The position numbers and the translations under genes were made by a program. Below, piece by piece: positions 34,909-41,533 of a DNA stretch of 41,533 bases. This DNA is from Candidatus Mcinerneyibacterium aminivorans (GTDB lineage Bacteria; Macinerneyibacteriota; Macinerneyibacteria; Macinerneyibacteriales; Macinerneyibacteriaceae). Every line of letters begins with the position of its first letter. Position 1 is the stretch's first letter. The notes under the pieces were generated by a model. That model saw nothing but the letters and a program-made list of their open reading frames with translations. It ran no database searches and was not told the origin of the DNA. The stretch is taken from the NCBI GenBank assembly GCA_008086245.1, contig VSIX01000045.1:1-41533 (forward strand), in the 5' to 3' direction.

Positions 34909-36079
34909 AATTAAAACTCTTCCAATTAAAGAAAGTGAACTGGACCAATTTGTTAATAGAGAAAATGAAATAAATTATATTTTAGGTCTTTTAAGGTCTT
35001 TTAAAAATTGTGCTATTTCGGGTAATAAAGGAATAGGAAAAACATCCTTTTTAAATCTAATAAAAAATAAAATTGAAGAAGATTTTTCTACAATATTTAT
35101 AAGTGCTCCTTCCCTTGATAAAACTTATTTCTATAGAAAATTAATGAATCAAATTATCAGTAAAAAATATGAATATAATTTTGAGGAAACCAAAAAAAAG
35201 TTGCGATTTAGCCAGCAGATAGAAACTCTTGCAAAATTGCTTCTTAAGGGGGAAAATATTGGAGAAATACAGGAACAAAAGGTATTTAATTTTATAAGCA
35301 GCCTCGTGGATGAAAATAAAAATTTTAAAAAAAACCTTCTTTCGACAGAACAGATGCATGATATAATATATGACTTCTTTTGTTCTTTGAATGAAAAGGT
35401 TTTTATTTTTGTGGATGATATTGACAAAATTACAATTGATAAACTTTCAAAAAATAACAAAATTTACAATTTTTTAATAGAGCTCTCCGATTTGCTTAAT
35501 TTAGATAATATAACATGGATTTTCTCAATTAATAAAAAGCTGCATACAAAAATTGAAAATGATCTTATGAATAATGAAAGTAACTCAATATTTTCTTTTT
35601 TAAATGATTTAATAAATCTTGAATATTTTTCTGTAAAGGAGTTTAAAAAGATTTTATTCAAAAGAATAAACAAAGAAGAGATCAATAATTATACGAATTC
35701 AGCACTAAGAATGATATTTGCTATTGCTAAGGGGAATCCCAGGTTGCTTATGTATATGTTAATAAAAACTTTAAAATACAAAAAAATCAATAATTATGAG
35801 AAAGTGGACGAAAAAACAGTAATTAACACGGTGAATAATATTTATTCAATTGATAAGAAATCATCACAAATCATGGAGTATATAAGTAAAAAAAGTTTTA
35901 TTTTTCCAGGGGATAAAACTTTGCAGCAAATTACAAAACTTGACTCGGTAAGTTTAAATATGAGGTTGAAAGAGTTAGTAAATAAGAATTTAATTACCTC
36001 CGAAATTGTAAATAAGAAAAAAGCTTACTGGTTATCTTACATTCATGATGAAAGCATTTTAAAGGGAGTTAAAGAATGA
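34898..36079 (+). CDS. AAA/ORC-like ATPase with C-terminal winged helix, unknown role
   Basis: A 393-residue P-loop ATPase. Walker A is GNKGIGKTS (42-50), Walker B VFIFVDDID (about 168-176, Asp173/Asp174), sensor 1 is probably Asn in FSINKK, and GNPRL fits sensor 2. The last 80 residues look like a winged helix (SVSLNMRLKELVNKNLITSE). The whole resembles the ORC/Cdc6-like and STAND-type ATPases that bind DNA or act as switches. No signal peptide or TM. I chose ATG 34898, which overlaps ispG by 11 bases; a TTG at 34886 is an alternative. It overlaps the exported cyclophilin gene by four bases (ATGA). What it does there is unclear. Confidence 0.82.
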   Translation: MVSKIKTLPIKESELDQFVNRENEINYILGLLRSFKNCAISGNKGIGKTSFLNLIKNKIEEDFSTIFISAPSLDKTYFYRKLMNQIISKKYEYNFEETKKKLRFSQQIETLAKLLLKGENIGEIQEQKVFNFISSLVDENKNFKKNLLSTEQMHDIIYDFFCSLNEKVFIFVDDIDKITIDKLSKNNKIYNFLIELSDLLNLDNITWIFSINKKLHTKIENDLMNNESNSIFSFLNDLINLEYFSVKEFKKILFKRINKEEINNYTNSALRMIFAIAKGNPRLLMYMLIKTLKYKKINNYEKVDEKTVINTVNNIYSIDKKSSQIMEYISKKSFIFPGDKTLQQITKLDSVSLNMRLKELVNKNLITSEIVNKKKAYWLSYIHDESILKGVKE

Positions 36080-36663
36080 AAAAAATCATAATAATCCTGC
36101 TGTTAATTAGCATTGTTATTATTAATTCCTTTGCCGGGACAACAGCTGTTGTAAAGACAAATATGGGTGAGTTTAAAATTAGACTTTATCCTAAAGATTC
36201 ACCCAAAACGGTAGCAAATTTTGTAAGATATGCCGAAAACAATAAATTTAAAAATTCGGTCTTTTATCGAATTATTAATAATTTTATTATTCAGGGAGGA
36301 GGATATACCATAAATAGGAAGCAAAACATAAAAAAAATTCAGGCATATAAACCAGTAAAATCTGAAGCGGATAATGGACTATACAATATCAAAAAAACTG
36401 TAGCAATGGCCAGATCCGGAAATGACCCGCATTCTGCTACATGCAGTTTTTTTATTAATTTAAAATCAAACAAGGAATTAAATTACGGATTTACCAAGGA
36501 TTTTAAAACATCTTATACTGTATTTGGAAGGGTAATATCCGGGTGGGATGTAGTTGAAAAAATTGCAGGGTTAAATGTGCAAAAGAAAAATCAATTTAAA
36601 AACTATCCTGTTAAGGATGTCATAATAGAAAATATTTTAATTAAAAAAAATAAAAACTATTAA
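36076..36663 (+). CDS. Exported cyclophilin-type peptidyl-prolyl isomerase
   Basis: Cyclophilin of 195 residues with a signal peptide (about 1-20: IIIILLLISIVIINSFAG), hence periplasmic, like E. coli PpiA. Motifs: VKTNMGEFKIRLYPKDSPKT, VANFVRYAENNKF, VFYRIINNFIIQGGGY (catalytic Arg in FYRI), VAMARSGNDPHSATCSFFIN, and YTVFGRVISGWDVVEKIA. It speeds cis-trans isomerisation of prolyl bonds in exported proteins. The ATG overlaps the AAA ATPase stop by four bases, so translation is coupled although the partners act in different compartments. It is the last gene of the long + strand run; 176 bases without a gene follow. Confidence 0.93.
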   Translation: MKKIIIILLLISIVIINSFAGTTAVVKTNMGEFKIRLYPKDSPKTVANFVRYAENNKFKNSVFYRIINNFIIQGGGYTINRKQNIKKIQAYKPVKSEADNGLYNIKKTVAMARSGNDPHSATCSFFINLKSNKELNYGFTKDFKTSYTVFGRVISGWDVVEKIAGLNVQKKNQFKNYPVKDVIIENILIKKNKNY

Positions 36664-36750
36664 TTAGAATATTTTTTAAAAATTATTTCAGAAATTTTAT
36701 CAATATATTGTATCAATTTATTGGAACCAGTTAAATATAAAAATAATTAG

Positions 36751-36778
36751 TTGAATAATGTTATATTACAATTATAAT
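36751..36778 (+). promoter_or_regulatory. Promoter of the fmdB-rqcH operon
   Basis: TTGAAT (36751-36756), a 16-base spacer and perfect TATAAT (36773-36778). The predicted start near 36785 gives a leader of about 55 bases containing AAAGGAGGGAT before the fmdB ATG. A second, weaker TTGATA lies at 36794 without a good -10. Confidence 0.6.
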
Positions 36779-36839
36779 TTATTGCGAATTGGGTTGATAT
36801 ACAAAGGTTAATATTTTTTAAATTAAAGGAGGGATTATT

Positions 36840-37061
36840 ATGCCAACCTATGTTTATAAATGTGATAAGTGCGATTACAAATTTGAAAAAAAACAGAAAA
36901 TTACGGCGGACCCTTTAGAGGAATGTCCCAAGTGTAAAGGCAAAGTTAAAAGATTGATATTTGGGAATGGAGTTATTTTTAAAAGTGATGGCTTTTATAC
37001 AACAGACTATAAAAGAAAGGATTCCAACGCTTCAAAAAAAGCTGGCAAAAAAGAAAAGTAA
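36840..37061 (+). CDS. FmdB-family zinc ribbon protein
   Basis: A 73-residue putative regulatory protein of the FmdB/CxxC family. MPTYVYKCDKCDYKFEK has the first Cys pair (8/11), and ECPKCKG the second (29/32), forming one zinc ribbon; the C-terminus is Lys-rich (SKKAGKKEK). Family members are widespread but their function is not settled. The ATG has an excellent AAAGGAGGGAT upstream. The RNA methyltransferase gene starts one base after the stop. Confidence 0.92.
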   Translation: MPTYVYKCDKCDYKFEKKQKITADPLEECPKCKGKVKRLIFGNGVIFKSDGFYTTDYKRKDSNASKKAGKKEK

Positions 37062-37062
37062 G

Positions 37063-37791
37063 ATGTTAAAAAATATTTATATAATTTTAGTTGAGCCTAT
37101 TTACAATGGTAATCTCGGCAGTGTTGCAAGAGCAATGAAAAATTATGGCTTGAAAAATTTAATTTTAGTTAATCCGGAAGCTGAAATTAATTCTACAATG
37201 GCCAGAAAAATGTCTGTAAGCGCCTATGCCGTTCTGAAAAATTCAGTAGTTTATGACAAATTAGAAAATGCTGTTGAAGATTTTGAATATTTAGTTGGGA
37301 CTACTAACAGAAAAAGAGCAGCCAGTAATAAGTATTATACAGCAAAGGGTATAACCGGTAGAATATTAAAATTTTCGAAAAAATTCAAAATAGGTATATT
37401 ATTTGGTAGAGAGGACAAGGGGTTAAGTAATGAGGAATTAGCCTATGTTAATGATATAATAAATATACCTACTTCTCCGAAGTTATCTTCATTAAATTTA
37501 GCCCAGGCAGTGTTAATTGTAGGATACGAAATTTATCAAAAATTAAATGAAAAAGGGCTATCACAAACACCTGATTATCTGGCAGCTAATCTAAAAAGAA
37601 AAGAACATTTGTTTAAACGTATAGAAAAATTGCTTGATACAATCAAATTTTCCGGGAAACACAAAAGAATAGAACTTTTTCATTCCATAAAATATTTGCT
37701 TAACAGGGCTGTACCTTCTAATAGGGAAATTGATATACTACAGGGAGTTTTTAAAGAAATTAGCAGAAAGATTAAAAAAGAAGGTGATTAA
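37063..37791 (+). CDS. SpoU/TrmJ-type RNA 2'-O-methyltransferase
   Basis: SPOUT-class methyltransferase of 242 residues, most like TrmJ (tRNA Cm/Um32, group 1 TrmH). Motif 1 is EPIYNGNLGSVARAMKNYGL, motif 2 ILFGREDKGLSNEEL, motif 3 PKLSSLNLAQAVLIVGYEIY, which form the knotted SAM site. A TrmJ-like helical C-terminal domain follows (about 165-242). I chose ATG 37063, one base after fmdB; the in-frame ATG at 36961 lies inside fmdB and would add 34 residues not fitting the family. Its stop overlaps the next gene. TrmJ versus another SpoU methyltransferase is not certain. Confidence 0.87.
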   Translation: MLKNIYIILVEPIYNGNLGSVARAMKNYGLKNLILVNPEAEINSTMARKMSVSAYAVLKNSVVYDKLENAVEDFEYLVGTTNRKRAASNKYYTAKGITGRILKFSKKFKIGILFGREDKGLSNEELAYVNDIINIPTSPKLSSLNLAQAVLIVGYEIYQKLNEKGLSQTPDYLAANLKRKEHLFKRIEKLLDTIKFSGKHKRIELFHSIKYLLNRAVPSNREIDILQGVFKEISRKIKKEGD

Positions 37792-39364
37792 TATCAATTT
37801 TAAAAACTTAAAAAAAGATTTGGATTATAAAACATATGATATTGAAAAATATTTTGAAAAAAATGATGAGAGATCTAAATATATAATTACAAAAATATTT
37901 GAAAATAGAAATAACAGGAAAATATTTTTCATTTTAAATGATAATGAAGAAGTTGAAATTTTTATAAAAACAATAAAAAAAGTAGAAATTCCTGATGATT
38001 CATTAATAAATATTGATTTTTCTACATATTATGAAGGGGTTGTTCATTCTGAATTAAAGATATTTCATAAAAAAACCCTGATTGATGTAAGAAAATATTC
38101 TTTTGTATTTAATGATTTCATGGAGGATAATGATTTAATATACTTAATTAATATGATAGAGAAATCAAAAATTATATTTAATTACTATCTTATTGAAGAT
38201 AATGAAATTAATATCTATAGAAGATTTTCAAGCCTGTTAACTGAAAATGAAATAAATAACTTAAAAAGTGGAATTAGCAACTGTATTGAAAATGGCTTTA
38301 AGGATATTAGAAATAGTGATTTAATTTATTCCAAGGACCTCGAATTTAAACAGTTTAAAAATAATTTTTTCTTTTACAAATATGAAGAACAGAATGATCT
38401 AATCGATATTGAATTAATAAAATCAAAAGTACCGGATAAAATTGACTTAATTATAGCTTCTGTTGTTGATGAAGAGAATAATAATTATATTGCTACAAAT
38501 ATTAATATAAATAATTATTTAAATATGGAGCAGGACTATGAATTTAAATCCAGGTTAATAAATCACTTTTTTAATATTGATTATGCTACTGTTAATAATT
38601 CATTATACCCTGTTTATAATGATGTTAAAACTAATGTGGATTTGAAATTTTCAGCATATCAAAATTACAATTATGATGTTCTATACTATAGAGATAGAGC
38701 GCAGAAAAATAATATTTTAATTGATAATAATTATTATGATTATTTAATATTAAAGAAGGCTTTTTTATACGAAAGCTATGATAAGAAAAAACTATTTTAT
38801 GCTATTAATCTTTTGGATTTTTTGTATATAGATGAATTTGAATCGATTATGGAATTTATAATAAATCAGAATCTAAGAAAATATCACTCAAAATATATTG
38901 CCAAGAAAATATCGAGTGATTTAAATTCAAGATATGAAAAATTATTAAATAATATTGATGATTCTGACGAAAAAATAAACTATAATTTAAAAAATATATC
39001 CAGATATGTTTATTTTTACAATCGCATGTCAAAAATGGTATTTTTAATTGACAGATATAGCATTGAGGAAATTGAAAATTTTGAGGAAATGATAATTAAC
39101 TCCTTAATCGAATTCAATAAAGATTTTCTTAAAATTTTAATATCTTTTGATACAGAAAAAATTAAGGAAATATTTAAAATCATTAATAAGGAGAATTTAA
39201 AATATTATAGAAATAGGCTTAGGGAAAAAGAAGGTTACTCAGAAGAGAAGCTTGAATTAAAAATGATGGATTTAAAACAGGCCTTTATGGACATGCTTTC
39301 GGTTGTTGAGGAAGACGAAGTAGCAGAAATTTTTGAAGAAAAAATTAAAGATATATATTTTTAG
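37784..39364 (+). CDS. Unknown 526-residue protein
   Basis: I recognise no family. The protein is Asn/Ile/Lys/Glu/Asp/Tyr-rich without signal peptide, TM segment, Cys motif or P-loop. The first half alternates beta strands (KIFFILNDNEEVEIFIKTIK, LIDVRKYSFVFND) with helices; the second half (about 330-526) looks mainly alpha-helical and charged. The start is uncertain: GTG 37784 gives an eight-base overlap with the methyltransferase (GTGATTAA), typical of coupling; a TTG at 37730 would overlap more. No good ATG is nearby. It sits between an RNA methyltransferase and a thioesterase/RqcH pair, so a translation- or RNA-related role is possible but only by context. Confidence 0.72.
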   Translation: MININFKNLKKDLDYKTYDIEKYFEKNDERSKYIITKIFENRNNRKIFFILNDNEEVEIFIKTIKKVEIPDDSLINIDFSTYYEGVVHSELKIFHKKTLIDVRKYSFVFNDFMEDNDLIYLINMIEKSKIIFNYYLIEDNEINIYRRFSSLLTENEINNLKSGISNCIENGFKDIRNSDLIYSKDLEFKQFKNNFFFYKYEEQNDLIDIELIKSKVPDKIDLIIASVVDEENNNYIATNININNYLNMEQDYEFKSRLINHFFNIDYATVNNSLYPVYNDVKTNVDLKFSAYQNYNYDVLYYRDRAQKNNILIDNNYYDYLILKKAFLYESYDKKKLFYAINLLDFLYIDEFESIMEFIINQNLRKYHSKYIAKKISSDLNSRYEKLLNNIDDSDEKINYNLKNISRYVYFYNRMSKMVFLIDRYSIEEIENFEEMIINSLIEFNKDFLKILISFDTEKIKEIFKIINKENLKYYRNRLREKEGYSEEKLELKMMDLKQAFMDMLSVVEEDEVAEIFEEKIKDIYF

Positions 39365-39374
39365 GGAGTATATT

Positions 39375-39761
39375 ATGATTAATTTAAAACAAAATCAAAA
39401 ATTTAAGAAAGAGTATGTTATTGATGAAAATCTAACTACTGACCATATAGGTATAAAAGTTCTTTCCACTCCATCAATGATAGCCTTAATTGAAAAATCC
39501 TCGAATGAGTTTATTCAGAAATTTCTTGATAATAAACATACTACTGTTGGAACATTTATAGAATTCACCCATGAAAAACCGCTTCTTGAGAATGATAGAA
39601 TAATAATTAAAGGGAAAATTACTACAATTGAGGGAGGAAAAATTCAGCTGGATATTAAAGTTGTTAAGAAAAAAAACAAAACTATAATCTCCAGGGGAAA
39701 ACATCATAGACATGTTGTGAATAAAGATAAATTTATTAATAATTTAAAAAATGAAAAGTAA
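39375..39761 (+). CDS. FlK-type (hotdog) acyl-CoA thioesterase
   Basis: Hotdog-fold thioesterase of 128 residues, resembling fluoroacetyl-CoA thioesterase FlK. VLSTPSMIALIEKSSNEFI, then HTTVGTFIEFTHEKPLLEND and ISRGKHHRHVV, follow the family pattern. Thr32, Glu40 and His66 have the same spacing (8 and 26 residues) as the FlK catalytic set Thr42/Glu50/His76, so an active thioesterase is likely. Family members elsewhere hydrolyse varied acyl-CoAs; fluoroacetate specificity is not implied. I chose ATG 39375 with AGGGAG six bases upstream; an in-frame ATG at 39333 lies in the preceding gene. rqcH starts three bases after the stop. Confidence 0.87.
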   Translation: MINLKQNQKFKKEYVIDENLTTDHIGIKVLSTPSMIALIEKSSNEFIQKFLDNKHTTVGTFIEFTHEKPLLENDRIIIKGKITTIEGGKIQLDIKVVKKKNKTIISRGKHHRHVVNKDKFINNLKNEK

Positions 39762-39764
39762 ATT

Positions 39765-41414
39765 ATGGATGGTATTACATTTAACAAGCTAATCAAACAG
39801 ATTAGTGGAAAAATTTCTGGTTCCTTAATATGGGATATTAAATATTCCAAAAATATACTTCTTTTCAATTTGAGGGATTACCATTTTTATATAAATTTTA
39901 ACTCCAGCAATCCAAGGATTCAGCTTTATGAGAATAAAACTGATTTTAATAGTGATTATACCCATCCGTTCTATAAGTTCCTGGAAAATAAAATAAATAG
40001 AGGGAAAATTATAAATATTGATACGATAAATGATGATAGAATTGGCTTTGTGGAAATATCAAAAATATCCCCACTTGGGAAGAAAGTATATAAATTAATA
40101 TTTGAATTTTTGGGCAGGAGAATAAACTGCTATTTAACTCATGAATCCAAGATTCTTCATGTATTAAAACCTTCAAGAGGAAAGCGGGCACTTCAAAAAA
40201 ACGATAAATATTTTCCTCCTGCAGCTGATAGGCTCTCCTTTTTTAATTTTGATAAAAGCGGAGTCCTGAAAATGCACGAAGATGGGAAGAAATTATTGTC
40301 CATATTTAAAAATATCCATCCCTATCTTGATAAAGAACTGAAATATAGATTAAAAAATGAAGAAAAAAAATTTATCGAAATAATTGAAGAGTTTAAAAAT
40401 GACTTAAATAATGATAAATATTATATTTACAGGGAAAATAAAAAATATTTGCTTTCTTTGATAAGATATAAAAGTGCTGAACTTATTAAAGAATCCAGTG
40501 ATTTAATTACACTTACAAATTTGTATTATGACAAATATTTAAATAAGAAAATACTCAATAATAAAATTAAGAATTTGAATGAATTAATTGATAACAGGGT
40601 TAAGAAAGATGAGAAAACACTTAAAAAAGTGAAAAAAGACAAAATTAAGCATCAGGAGTACGAGAAATATAAAACATATGGTGATCTGCTGCTTGCATAC
40701 AAGCATAAAATCAATAATCGATCTGAAACAGTAGAGCTGGATAATTACAAAACTGGAACAAAAGAAAAAATAAAAATTGATACAGATAAAAATATACAGG
40801 AAAATGCAGAAAAGTACTATGATAAGTATAAAAAGGGGAAAAGAGCTCTTGATAAAATTGATAGAAGAATTAAGGAACTGAAAAACGAAATTGAATATCT
40901 TAAAAATACTCTTCATTTTGTGAAGCAGATAGATAGTTTTGAAAATTATAAAAATATTGTAGAGGAGCTTCAGGAGTACGGAGTTAATGTAGAAAAAAAT
41001 TCCTCCCGTAAAAAAAGAAAGCATAAAAAAAAGAAAAAATATAGATATATTAAATATAAAGGGTATAAGATATATTATGGTAAAAGTGCTAAGGAAAATG
41101 AACAGGTTTCTATTAAATTAGGTAATGATGATGACTGGTGGTTTCATGTTAGAAATGGAAGAGGAAGCCATGTCGTAATAAAATATAAAGGTGAAGAAGT
41201 TCCAGATGAGATCTTTGAAGCTGCAGCTCAGATTGCAGTATATTTTAGCCAATCAAGGTGGGGAAGCAAGGTTAGTGTGGATTATACAAACTGTAAATAT
41301 GTACGGAAGCCTAAAGGTACTCCTCCCGGGTTTGTTTTGTATGATAATTTTAATACAATAATTGTTGATCAGAACAAAGAATTTATGAAAAATCTTTTAA
41401 ATAAGAGGAAGTAA
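39765..41414 (+). CDS. rqcH: RqcH (NFACT family), ribosome quality control
   Basis: NFACT protein of 549 residues, the bacterial relative of Rqc2/NEMF, which binds obstructed 50S subunits and directs C-terminal alanine tailing of stalled chains. The N-terminal NFACT-N domain keeps the Asp-Arg pair (D91/R92 in NDDRIGF) corresponding to the D97/R98 pair needed in Bacillus RqcH. The middle (about 190-410) is a long Lys/Glu coiled coil. The C-terminal NFACT-R domain (about 430-540) has DDWWFHVRNGRGSHVVIKYK and VDYTNCKYVRKPKGTPPGFV, which are diagnostic. The gene follows the thioesterase by three bases. Older annotations call this family fibronectin-binding protein. Confidence 0.93.
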   Translation: MDGITFNKLIKQISGKISGSLIWDIKYSKNILLFNLRDYHFYINFNSSNPRIQLYENKTDFNSDYTHPFYKFLENKINRGKIINIDTINDDRIGFVEISKISPLGKKVYKLIFEFLGRRINCYLTHESKILHVLKPSRGKRALQKNDKYFPPAADRLSFFNFDKSGVLKMHEDGKKLLSIFKNIHPYLDKELKYRLKNEEKKFIEIIEEFKNDLNNDKYYIYRENKKYLLSLIRYKSAELIKESSDLITLTNLYYDKYLNKKILNNKIKNLNELIDNRVKKDEKTLKKVKKDKIKHQEYEKYKTYGDLLLAYKHKINNRSETVELDNYKTGTKEKIKIDTDKNIQENAEKYYDKYKKGKRALDKIDRRIKELKNEIEYLKNTLHFVKQIDSFENYKNIVEELQEYGVNVEKNSSRKKRKHKKKKKYRYIKYKGYKIYYGKSAKENEQVSIKLGNDDDWWFHVRNGRGSHVVIKYKGEEVPDEIFEAAAQIAVYFSQSRWGSKVSVDYTNCKYVRKPKGTPPGFVLYDNFNTIIVDQNKEFMKNLLNKRK

Positions 41415-41456
41415 AATGGTTAGAAGCGATATAAAGAAAGTTAAGCTGGAGAATAG

Positions 41457-41483
41457 AGGGAAAAACGCGTAGCTTTTTTCCCT
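41457..41483 (+). repeat. Inverted repeat after rqcH
   Basis: AGGGAAAAA (41457-41465) and TTTTTCCCT (41475-41483), a perfect 9-bp stem with a nine-base loop, 43 bases after the rqcH stop. It may end the operon transcript, but the T run is inside the stem and not behind it, so it is not a standard terminator. Confidence 0.55.
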
Positions 41484-41512
41484 AGTATTAGTATTAGTAT
41501 CAGTATTAGTAT
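41483..41512 (+). repeat. Hexanucleotide tandem repeat (TAGTAT)n
   Basis: Five tandem copies of TAGTAT (the fourth begins with C), followed by two degenerate copies (AAGAAT, AAGATA) to 41524. It starts at the last base of the preceding inverted repeat and lies near the right edge of the window in non-coding sequence. Confidence 0.85.
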
Positions 41513-41533
41513 AAGAATAAGATAAAAGATTAA

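Noticed and set aside
36664-36750. AT-rich partial palindromes after the cyclophilin gene as a terminator.
   Set aside because: Stems are short, made only of A/T and lack a clear following T run.
41416-41472. An 18-codon ATG frame directly after rqcH with a purine-rich site upstream.
   Set aside because: Too short, no recognisable motif, and it runs into the inverted repeat at 41457-41483.

Overview
The window is about 41.5 kb of very AT-rich, densely packed bacterial chromosome. It holds 41 coding sequences that I can support, 36 on the + strand, and no rRNA, tRNA, CRISPR array, insertion sequence or prophage. The organism looks like a deep-branching, probably uncultured diderm. The evidence for an outer membrane is a protein with a C-terminal beta-barrel ending in Phe, an ADP-heptose-type (GT9) glycosyltransferase, an exported RlpA/SPOR protein and several exported or lipoprotein-like products. 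At the same time many gene orders resemble those of Firmicutes and other early-branching groups (hrcA-grpE-dnaK-dnaJ with CIRCE; yicC-remA-gmk-rpoZ; dxr-rseP-ispG; rplU-rpmA-obgE). I cannot assign a phylum from sequence alone.

Layout. 1-4105: K+ channel regulator ktrA, asparaginase, RlpA and an ABC-F protein in one overlapping run. 4112-11866: an operon of mostly unfamiliar envelope proteins (small membrane protein; zinc-ribbon/L12-like-repeat/TM/SH3 protein; HExxH protease-propeller-barrel fusion; exported orphan; ComEC-type channel), meeting a convergent M28-like lipoprotein. 13351-19022: sugar epimerase, then the CIRCE-controlled heat-shock operon. 19078-21562: a stand-alone type IV pilin with its own promoter and terminator, then two glycosyltransferases. 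21601-22258 (minus strand): flavin-reductase-like gene with an overlapping 51-residue Cys protein. 22589-27275: rplU-rpmA-obgE, then LysM protein, dprA and a Smg-like gene, closed by a strong hairpin. 27324-29357: divergent TPR protein and 7TM-LuxR regulator. 29404-36663: yicC-remA-gmk-rpoZ-dxr-rseP-ispG-AAA-cyclophilin. 36840-41414: FmdB, SpoU/TrmJ methyltransferase, a 526-residue orphan, a FlK-type thioesterase and RqcH, ending at a hexanucleotide tandem repeat.

Working together: the pilin, ComEC channel and DprA form a partial natural-transformation set; HrcA/GrpE/DnaK/DnaJ, the exported cyclophilin, RseP and RqcH cover protein quality control; Dxr and IspG are two steps of the MEP isoprenoid pathway; the epimerase and two glycosyltransferases point to surface glycan synthesis.

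The most unusual signals I see are: (1) four genes (4147, 13279 minus, 28422, 29404) whose start codon sits exactly at the predicted transcription start, six bases after the -10 box and without a Shine-Dalgarno, which predicts leaderless mRNAs next to SD-led ones; (2) the 859-residue protein joining four zinc ribbons, a long acidic region, three repeats resembling the ribosomal L7/L12 C-terminal domain, a TM helix and an exported SH3-like domain; (3) the metalloprotease/propeller/outer-membrane-barrel fusion; (4) an M28-family lipoprotein that has lost most metal ligands; (5) a small four-Cys protein hidden at the end of the flavin reductase gene.
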